In this document: piece after piece, positions 1-5,397 of the stretch | Layout of the letters: each line of letters opens with the position of its first letter | How positions within the stretch are numbered: position 1 is the first letter of the stretch | Made by a program: the position numbers and the translations under genes | The notes under the pieces: model-generated | Told to the model about the DNA's origin: nothing | Seen by the model: the letters and a program-made list of their open reading frames with translations, nothing else | Database searches by the model: none | Assembly (NCBI GenBank): GCA_031976395.1 | Contig: DALYLJ010000025.1 | Span: forward strand, 1 to 26,892 | Reading direction: 5' to 3' | Source of the DNA: UBA11164 sp002420085 | Lineage (GTDB): Bacteria; Pseudomonadota; Gammaproteobacteria; Xanthomonadales; Xanthomonadaceae | DNA length: 26,892 nucleotides

Positions 1-1
1 C

Positions 2-143
2 ATCAATCTGCCAGGAGATGGCGTCGATCTCGCTCTGTCCACGGCGGATCGGCAATGGCCGGGCTGGGTGTGCGAGGCGCTGTGGCATGACATGCTGTCG
101 GTCGCAGTGACCAAGCGCTGGCACCTGCCGCAGAATGATGCGA
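2..143 (+). pseudogene. LysR/GcvA-like effector-domain fragment (partial)
   Basis: The frame opening at base 2 is open to the left edge and encodes a stretch beginning INLPGDGVDLALSTADRQ, followed by WPG and a V-E-L-D-L-V spacing. It resembles the GcvA-type LysR effector domain, where 'DLAIRYG..WPG' precedes a short conserved strand. The complementary strand reads like a typical shadow of real coding DNA, which supports the plus strand. In an intact LysR protein about 80 more residues would follow, but here the frame runs straight into the tRNA-Gly gene and stops at 376 with no regulator-like sequence after about base 140. Either the gene is truncated at the tRNA or the similarity is accidental. 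The assignment rests on a short motif, so it is weak. Confidence 0.3.
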
Positions 144-217
144 TGGAGCGGGTGATGGGAATCGAACCCACGTTAGTAGCTTGGGAAGCTACAGTTCTAC
201 CATTGAACTACACCCGC
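144..217 (-). tRNA. tRNA-Gly (anticodon CCC)
   Basis: The reverse complement folds as a complete 74-nt cloverleaf. The acceptor stem is GCGGGTG/CACCCGC, the D arm GTTC-AATGGTA-GAAC, the anticodon stem GTAGC/GCTAC enclosing TTCCCAA (anticodon CCC, reading GGG), a 4-nt variable region follows, and the T arm is GTGGG-TTCGATT-CCCAT. The discriminator is T at 147 and the CCA end is encoded at 146-144. No other tRNA lies nearby, so it appears to be a single-gene transcript. A sigma70-type promoter sits just upstream at 227-255. The 3' end faces the left edge of the window and abuts the LysR-like fragment. Confidence 0.97.
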
Positions 218-226
218 ACGATGGGG

Positions 227-255
227 ATTATGCCGGCCCAGACGGTAAGCCGCAA
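227..255 (-). promoter_or_regulatory. Promoter of tRNA-Gly(CCC)
   Basis: On the minus strand TTGCGG (255-250) and CATAAT (232-227) are separated by exactly 17 bp, and the -10 element ends 9 bp before the first base of the mature tRNA. This is a good sigma70-like arrangement with the right orientation and distance for a tRNA gene. Confidence 0.7.
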
Positions 256-256
256 C

Positions 257-284
257 GGAGATCGTGCCACGGAGATCGTGCCAC
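257..284. repeat. 14-bp tandem duplication
   Basis: The 14-mer GGAGATCGTGCCAC occurs twice without interruption (257-270 and 271-284). It lies immediately upstream of the tRNA-Gly -35 element, so it could alter the upstream promoter context. No function is evident. Confidence 0.85.
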
Positions 285-1039
285 ACGGGGGCATGCCATG
301 GCCCAGGCCCCGGTCATCAAATTTCCCGCGCTGCCAGGGTGGCGGTTGCCGGTGCTGCGTGCATGCGGGCGCCTGACGCTGCCAGTGCGCTGCGGTCTGG
401 GTGGCTCGGAGCAATCGGGTCGGTGGGGCGCGATTTTGGATGCCCGCGTCGGGCTCATGCATTGCATGGCAGCACCGGGGCTGCGCCCGACGGGCGGGCC
501 GACGGGTTCGACCGCAGGCAGATCAGGCGCGCAACAGGTCCGGCGCGGTACACGGCTGGGTAGCGCAGTAGCGCGTTGCGCTGATGATCGAGGTCTTGCC
601 GATGTCGAACAGGCGCCTGGCTCAGTCCGTGGCCGCCATCGAGCGCGAGCAGGGTGGCGCCGGCCTGCTCACTGCGCAGCAAGGCGCGGGGCGTGTTGCC
701 TTCCGCTGAACGTATTGCCTTGACCGTGTCTGTCGTTCGACCTGGCCCGTGGGCATCGGGTGACAGGCACGAACGAAAACCCGCCCGGACCGCTGGTCGA
801 ACCCTGTGTGAGTTCGATCCTGCGGTCCGGTTCCAGTCGTCTGTTCCTGAATCCCCGGTGCGAGTATCTGCGCTCTTTTCGCGCTTATCTGTCGAGTCGA
901 TCACACTTACGATGTGAGGGATGCGCGCGAGACTACCACCACGCTGAACTGGAATGGTCGTGCCATGGCGGTCCGGACGCGCGCGGGGGCATGTAGAGCA
1001 TGCTCAGGCCGTGCCAACCACACCCTGGATGGAGTGGGC
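285..1039. other. Gene-free stretch
   Basis: About 750 bases between the tRNA promoter and the end of sufT contain no frame that I recognise. The longest minus-strand frame (904-455) is rich in Arg, Ser, Ala and Gly and has no family resemblance. Part of it (roughly 720-570) looks slightly more protein-like and could be the remains of a decayed gene, but I cannot name it. A 10-bp palindrome GAGCATGCTC lies at 996-1005. No RNA gene was seen. Confidence 0.5.
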
Positions 1040-1594
1040 TCAGAACATGCCGGTTTCGAGCCGTGCGGCCTCCGACATCATCGATCGGTCCCAGGGTGGG
1101 TCGAAGACCAGTTCAACATCGGCGTGTTCGACGGTCGGGATGCTCTCCAGCTTGTCGCGGACATCCTCGACCAGAAACTCACCCATGCCGCAGCCAGGTG
1201 CCGTCAGGGTCATGCGCACCTCGACCCGGCGTGTGCCGTCGTCATGGCTGGCCACGGCACAGTGATAGATCAGTCCGAGATCGACCACGTTGATCGGAAT
1301 CTCGGGGTCGAAACAGGTCTGCAACTGGCGCCAGGCCAGGCGTTCGACATCGGCGTCGCTGGCGCTGTCCGGCAGTTCCAGCACCTCGGGGCGCTGCTTG
1401 CCGATCGCGTCGGCATCGGCACCGGCAATGCGGAACAGATTGCCTTCGACGAACACGGTGAAGCTGCCGCCCAATGCCTGGGTGATGTAGCCGACACTGC
1501 CGGCCGGCAGGCTGACTCGTTCGCCGTGAGGGACCAGGACGGCATCGCAGTCGCGCTCGAAGCGCACCGGTTCACTGCTGCTGTGATAACTCAT
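1040..1594 (-). CDS. sufT: SufT-like Fe-S cluster maturation protein (MIP18 family)
   Basis: A 184-residue protein of the SufT type: an N-terminal segment specific to SufT (about 1-85) followed by a MIP18/DUF59 domain (about 86-170). Visible hallmarks are DPEIPINVVDLGLIY near residues 97-110, TAPGCGMG at 131-138 with the conserved cysteine, and FDPPW at 164-168. SufT proteins support assembly or delivery of Fe-S clusters in the cytoplasm. The ATG at 1594 gives the usual family length; no strong Shine-Dalgarno precedes it. A TAAAAT hexamer about 30 bp upstream could be its -10. The gene stands alone here, away from any suf operon, and is divergent from the small membrane protein at 1661. Confidence 0.88.
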   Translation of the reverse strand: MSYHSSSEPVRFERDCDAVLVPHGERVSLPAGSVGYITQALGGSFTVFVEGNLFRIAGADADAIGKQRPEVLELPDSASDADVERLAWRQLQTCFDPEIPINVVDLGLIYHCAVASHDDGTRRVEVRMTLTAPGCGMGEFLVEDVRDKLESIPTVEHADVELVFDPPWDRSMMSEAARLETGMF

Positions 1595-1623
1595 GGAGGT
1601 TCCGTTCGAGCCCGTATCCGAGT

Positions 1624-1629
1624 ATTTTA
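1624..1629 (-). promoter_or_regulatory. Candidate -10 element of sufT
   Basis: The minus strand reads TAAAAT in an otherwise GC-rich gap between divergent genes. It would place the transcript start near 1617 and give a leader of roughly 23 nt. The -35 position (GGAGTG) does not match consensus, so this is tentative. Confidence 0.35.
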
Positions 1630-1660
1630 CGTCAATGCCGCCGGCCCACTCCCCGCTCGC

Positions 1661-2074
1661 GTGAGCCACGCGACCCCGCACCAGCACGCCACCCTGACGG
1701 CATTGATGGTCGCCGCCGGGGTGCTCGGCATGACCGCAGTCTGGGGCACGGCCGCCGTGATGACCGGTCGGCCACTGGGCTGGATGGCGATCCTGACCGC
1801 CGCCGACCTCGCCTTGCTGGCCCGGCTCGCCGGTGCTGCTCCCGGTCGTCCGCGCGCGCTGCTGGTGGTATCCGGTCTGGCGCTGACGGTCGCGGCCAGT
1901 CTGTTCCTGCTGGCTGCCGGCCTGGTCGGTACACAGATGGGCCTGTCGCCCCTGCAATCGGCGCCACGCCTGAGCCTGGATCTGGCCTGGCTGGTGGTCG
2001 TCGAGGCGCAGGGCACGCTCGATGTCGCGGCCCTGGTCGCGTCGGCCGGTCTGGCCTGGTGGTGGGCGCGCTGA
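1661..2074 (+). CDS. Small hypothetical membrane protein
   Basis: I do not recognise the family. From a GTG at 1661 it would be 137 residues with hydrophobic segments at about 11-34, 41-58 and 66-90, and a less certain one at 119-135, ending in a Trp-rich LAWWWAR tail. An ATG at 1706 is the alternative start (122 residues), but it cuts into the first hydrophobic segment, so I prefer the GTG; neither has an obvious ribosome binding site. It is divergent from sufT and convergent with pntB, with a hairpin in the 24-bp gap. The regular hydrophobic periodicity and the placement favour a real gene. Confidence 0.55.
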   Translation: MSHATPHQHATLTALMVAAGVLGMTAVWGTAAVMTGRPLGWMAILTAADLALLARLAGAAPGRPRALLVVSGLALTVAASLFLLAAGLVGTQMGLSPLQSAPRLSLDLAWLVVVEAQGTLDVAALVASAGLAWWWAR

Positions 2075-2080
2075 CCGGCC

Positions 2081-2100
2081 GATCGCCGCTGACGGCGATC
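2081..2100. terminator. Hairpin between convergent genes
   Basis: GATCGCCG (2081-2088) and CGGCGATC (2093-2100) form a perfect 8-bp stem with a CTGA loop. It sits between the stop of the small membrane protein and the stop of pntB, overlapping the pntB stop codon by two bases. No T-tract follows on either side. Confidence 0.5.
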
Positions 2101-3553
2101 AGTGGCCGCCGTCGAGCACCTTCAGTTCGCTGACCAGTTGATTGACCATGCTGGCACCGTCGCCGAACAGCATGCGGGTGTTGTCGGCATAGAACAGGGC
2201 GTTCTCGATGCCGGCAAAACCTGTGCCCTTGCCACGCTTGATGACAATGGTGTTGCGCGAGTTGACCACGTCGAGGATCGGCATGCCGTAGATCGGGCTG
2301 GATGGGTCGGTCTTGGCCACCGGGTTGACCACGTCATTGGCGCCGATCACCAGCGAGACGTCGGTGATCGCGAACTCGGGGTTGATGTCGTCCATGTCGG
2401 CGATCAGGTCATAGGGCACACCGGCCTCGGCCAGCAGCACGTTCATGTGTCCGGGCATGCGGCCAGCCACCGGGTGGATGGCGAATTTGACCTGCACGCC
2501 GCGCTTCATCAATTGCTGGGTCAGTTCCCACACCTTGTGCTGCGCCTGGGCGACCGCCAGGCCGTAGCCGGGAACGATCACCACGCGCTCGGCATAGGCC
2601 ATCATCGCCGCCACGTCGGACGCTTCGATCGGCTTCTGGGCGCCGCCGATCTCCTGGGCGCCGGCACCACCACCGCCGAAGTTGGAGAACAACACGTTGC
2701 GGATCGGCCGGTTCATGGCCTTGGCCATCAACTGGGTCAGCAGCATGCCGGCGGCACCGACCACAGTGCCGGCGATGATCAGTGCCTCGCTCTGCAACAC
2801 ATAGCCCTTGAAGGCCACCGCCAATCCGGTGAAGGCGTTGTACAGCGAGATCACCACCGGCATGTCGGCGCCGCCGATCGGCAGGGTCATCAGCACGCCG
2901 AACACCAGGGTGAGGGCGAAGAAGGCGATGATCACCCGCACATCGAGTTCGAACACCAGCCAGGCGCCCAGGCCCAGGCAGGCGACGAACACCAGCAGGT
3001 TGACGAACTGTTGGCCGCTGAAGCTGAACCGCTTGTCGAGCCGACCATCGAGCTTGGCCCAGGCGATCACCGAGCCCGAGAACGAGACCGCACCGATCAG
3101 CGAGCCCAGGATGGCCAGTACCAGTTTGGTGTTGTCCAGACAGGCATGCTGGGCGATGTCGGCGGCGGTACAGGCGCCGCTGTGCAGCGCGGAATTGACC
3201 AGCGCATAGGCGCCGATGGCGGCGGCCGAGCCACCTCCCATGCCATTGAAGATCGCGACCATCTGCGGCATGTCGGTGATCGGCACCCGCTTGCCCCAGA
3301 CCCAGAACACGAACGACAGCGCGATCGCCAGCACCATCAGGCCGAGGTTGAGCGGGTCGATGCCATGGCTGCCCCAGGTGGCCGGGGCGAAGAAGGTCAC
3401 CACAGTGGCGATGACCATGCCCATGCCGGCCCACTTGATGCCGCGCTTGGCCGTCACCGGCGAGCCCATCTGCATGAGGCCGACGATGAACAACAGGGCG
3501 GCGGCAAAATAGCTGGACTTGGCCAGCAGGTCGAGCAATTCGGGAAGGCTCAT
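2099..3553 (-). CDS. pntB: NAD(P) transhydrogenase subunit beta
   Basis: A 484-residue subunit of the proton-translocating transhydrogenase, which uses the proton-motive force to reduce NADP+ with NADH at the inner membrane. The N-terminal two thirds hold multiple hydrophobic helices; the C-terminal NADP(H)-binding domain III starts around residue 310. Visible markers are GYGLAVAQAQ at 329-338, HPVAGRMPGH at 360-369, GANDVVNP at 404-411 and KRGKGTGFAG near 439-448. It is slightly longer than E. coli PntB (462), partly from a loop near 123-141 that carries two cysteines (C128, C138). The start ATG has a strong AAGGAGGG upstream and lies 3 bp after the pntAB stop, so it is the last gene of the three-gene operon. 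Confidence 0.97.
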   Translation of the reverse strand: MSLPELLDLLAKSSYFAAALLFIVGLMQMGSPVTAKRGIKWAGMGMVIATVVTFFAPATWGSHGIDPLNLGLMVLAIALSFVFWVWGKRVPITDMPQMVAIFNGMGGGSAAAIGAYALVNSALHSGACTAADIAQHACLDNTKLVLAILGSLIGAVSFSGSVIAWAKLDGRLDKRFSFSGQQFVNLLVFVACLGLGAWLVFELDVRVIIAFFALTLVFGVLMTLPIGGADMPVVISLYNAFTGLAVAFKGYVLQSEALIIAGTVVGAAGMLLTQLMAKAMNRPIRNVLFSNFGGGGAGAQEIGGAQKPIEASDVAAMMAYAERVVIVPGYGLAVAQAQHKVWELTQQLMKRGVQVKFAIHPVAGRMPGHMNVLLAEAGVPYDLIADMDDINPEFAITDVSLVIGANDVVNPVAKTDPSSPIYGMPILDVVNSRNTIVIKRGKGTGFAGIENALFYADNTRMLFGDGASMVNQLVSELKVLDGGH

Positions 3554-3556
3554 CGA

Positions 3557-3847
3557 TCAGCCCTCCTTCTTCTTGCTGGACTTGAACATCTCCAGCATGC
3601 GCTCGGTGACCACATATCCGCCCACGGCATTGCCAGCACCCAGCAGCACCGCGAGGAATCCGATCGTGCGTTCGAGGTTGGTATCGGCGTGCGCCAGCGA
3701 GATCATCGCGCCGACCACCACGATGCCATGCACGAAGTTGGAGCCGGACATCAGCGGTGTGTGCAGGATGACCGGCACTCGGGAAATGATGACGTGGCCG
3801 CAGATGGCGGCCAGCATGAAGATGTAGATGGCGACAAAACCGTCCAT
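3557..3847 (-). CDS. pntAB: NAD(P) transhydrogenase alpha subunit, membrane part
   Basis: A 96-residue membrane protein matching the C-terminal membrane portion of E. coli PntA, here a separate gene as in Rhodospirillum-type transhydrogenases. It has an N-terminal helix (IYIFMLAAICGHVII), the conserved RVPVILHTPLMSGSN segment near 23-37 followed by GIVVVGAM, and a second helix pair. It ends in a basic, lysine-rich tail (KSSKKKEG). Its ATG overlaps the pntAA stop codon by one base (TGATG), and a GGGAGGAG sequence lies about 10 nt upstream. It forms the membrane domain together with PntB. Confidence 0.96.
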   Translation of the reverse strand: MDGFVAIYIFMLAAICGHVIISRVPVILHTPLMSGSNFVHGIVVVGAMISLAHADTNLERTIGFLAVLLGAGNAVGGYVVTERMLEMFKSSKKKEG

Positions 3848-4980
3848 CAGGCGGCTCCTCCCTCGACTCGCTGCTGGGTGGGCGCATGCCGGATCTCTCC
3901 GGCATGGGTCAGGCAGGTCTGGGCGATCAATTCATCGTCCCAGTCGAGGCCGATCGCGCCATCCTTGATCGCCAGCGCCAGGAAGTTGTACAGGTTGCGG
4001 GCATACATCTCGCTGGCATGGATGCAGCCCATCGAGGCCAGATGGCGCGGTCCGACCACGGTCACGCCGTTGTCGGTGTGAATGGTCTCGCCCGCCTGGG
4101 TCAGTTCGCAGTTGCCGCCGGTCTCGGCGGCAAGATCGACGATCACGCTGCCGGTCTTCATGCCCGCGACCATGGCGGCACTGATGATCTTCGGTGCCGG
4201 GCGGCCGGGCACGGCCGCCGTGGTCACCACGACATCGACACCCGTGAGGTGATCGGCCAGTCGGCGCTGTTGTTCGGCGCGCTCTTCGGCGGTGAGCTCG
4301 CGGGCGTAGCCGCCACTGCCGGCGGCACTGACGCCAAGATCGAGAAACCGTGCCCCCAACGATTCGATCTGCTCGCGGGTCTCCGGGCGAACGTCGAATC
4401 CTTCCACCTGGGCGCCGAGCCGACGGGCGGTGGCGATCGCCTGCAAGCCGGCAACGCCGGCGCCGACGATCAACACCTTGCTCGGCCGGATGGTGCCGGC
4501 GGCAGTGGTGAGCATCGGGAAGAACTTGCCGCTGACCTCGGCGGCGATCAGCACCGCCTTGTAGCCGGCCATGCCGGCCTGGGAGCTGAGGATGTCCATC
4601 GCCTGGGCGCGGGTGGTGCGCGGCAGCAGTTCCAGTGCGAATGCCGTCGTTCGGGCATCACGCAGGGCGCGAATCCGACTGTCACCGGAATACGGGGCCA
4701 ACGCGCCGACCACCAGGGTGCCCGGCTTGAGTCTGGCCAACATGTCGTCCGGTGGCGCCTGCACGCACAGCAGGACATCGGCCTCGGCAAGCGCGACCTC
4801 GACCTGGCATACCCTGGCATCGCTGTATGCCTGGTCGGCAAATCCGGCCGTGAAACCGGCGCCCGACTCGATCAGCACATCCGCACCTAAGGCGCGGAAC
4901 TTGCGCGCCGTCTCGGGCGTGAGCGCCACCCGGCGCTCACCCTGGGCACGTTCTTTTAGCGCTACTACCGCGACTGCCAT
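3847..4980 (-). CDS. pntAA: NAD(P) transhydrogenase alpha subunit, NAD(H)-binding part
   Basis: A 377-residue soluble subunit carrying domain I, which binds NAD(H). The N-terminal alanine dehydrogenase-like half contains KERAQGERRVALTPE (9-23). The RAQAMDILSSQAGMAGY segment (124-140) is typical of the family, and the Rossmann motif GAGVAG lies at 173-178. A long frame continues upstream, but the ATG at 4980 has GGGAGG placed 4 nt before it and matches the usual family N-terminus (MxVAVxKER). It is the first gene of pntAA-pntAB-pntB. The promoter must lie in the 417-bp gap upstream; I found no convincing -35/-10 pair there. Confidence 0.96.
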   Translation of the reverse strand: MAVAVVALKERAQGERRVALTPETARKFRALGADVLIESGAGFTAGFADQAYSDARVCQVEVALAEADVLLCVQAPPDDMLARLKPGTLVVGALAPYSGDSRIRALRDARTTAFALELLPRTTRAQAMDILSSQAGMAGYKAVLIAAEVSGKFFPMLTTAAGTIRPSKVLIVGAGVAGLQAIATARRLGAQVEGFDVRPETREQIESLGARFLDLGVSAAGSGGYARELTAEERAEQQRRLADHLTGVDVVVTTAAVPGRPAPKIISAAMVAGMKTGSVIVDLAAETGGNCELTQAGETIHTDNGVTVVGPRHLASMGCIHASEMYARNLYNFLALAIKDGAIGLDWDDELIAQTCLTHAGEIRHAPTQQRVEGGAA

Positions 4981-5199
4981 GACACCTCCCAGCATAGGGG
5001 AGCCAAAGCCTAACACGTCATCGATGGCTGTGGCCCGGCCCGAACCACGGGCAACGTCGCACGACTTCCCGAACATGATCCAGGTCATGCCCAGCCGCGT
5101 CCGACGGCCTGATCTGGCGGTCACACGCAGCGATCGCGCCCTGATCGGAGATCGGAATCAGGGCATGTCGATCGGGCGGATCGGATCAGACGGTGCTGG

Positions 5200-5232
5200 G
5201 TTCTGGTGCTGTGTTCTGGTGCTGTGTTCTGG
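5200..5232. repeat. 13-bp tandem repeat, 2.5 copies
   Basis: GTTCTGGTGCTGT is repeated exactly at 5200-5212 and 5213-5225, followed by GTTCTGG at 5226-5232. It is intergenic, between pntAA and the DUF1631 gene. Confidence 0.9.
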
Positions 5233-5353
5233 CCCTGGGTACTGGCCGCTGCCGGCAGACGCAACAGGGCACGGCACGGCGTTGTCGACCGAAGGCCGAT
5301 CGACGGTCTCTCGATGTGCGTTCAATGGCCACCAATCGCCAGCCAGAGCCGGC

Positions 5354-5379
5354 TGGCGCACGCTTGCAAGCGTGCGCCA
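5354..5379 (-). terminator. 26-bp perfect palindrome, possible terminator
   Basis: The half site TGGCGCACGCTTG (5354-5366) is followed directly by its exact reverse complement (5367-5379). It begins 18 bp past the stop codon of the minus-strand DUF1631 gene, which suits a transcription end, but no T-tract follows. It could equally be a dispersed palindromic (REP-like) element or a protein-binding site. Confidence 0.45.
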
Positions 5380-5397
5380 TTGGGGCCAGGACTCGCC

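Larger units (their letters stand above)
4981..5397. other. Intergenic region upstream of pntAA
   Basis: No gene is supported in these 417 bases. The stretch holds an interrupted inverted repeat CATGA-N6-TCATG at 5074-5089 that could be an operator for the pnt operon, a 13-bp tandem repeat at 5200-5232, and a perfect palindrome at 5354-5379 close to the end of the DUF1631 gene. Confidence 0.6.

Noticed and set aside
68..376. Plus-strand frame of about 100 codons crossing the tRNA-Gly gene
   Set aside because: The part reading MGIEPT...AWEA.VLPLNYTR is the antisense of tRNA-Gly, a well-known source of spurious annotated proteins. Only the first part, left of the tRNA, is considered as a fragment.
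455..904. 149-codon minus-strand frame in the gene-free stretch
   Set aside because: No ribosome binding site, no family resemblance and low-complexity basic composition. Kept only as a possible remnant in the findings.
2102..4081. 659-codon plus-strand frame opposite the pnt genes
   Set aside because: It is antisense to three clear transhydrogenase genes, and its product is a Gln/His/Asp/Gly-rich string with no domain, as expected of high-GC shadow frames.
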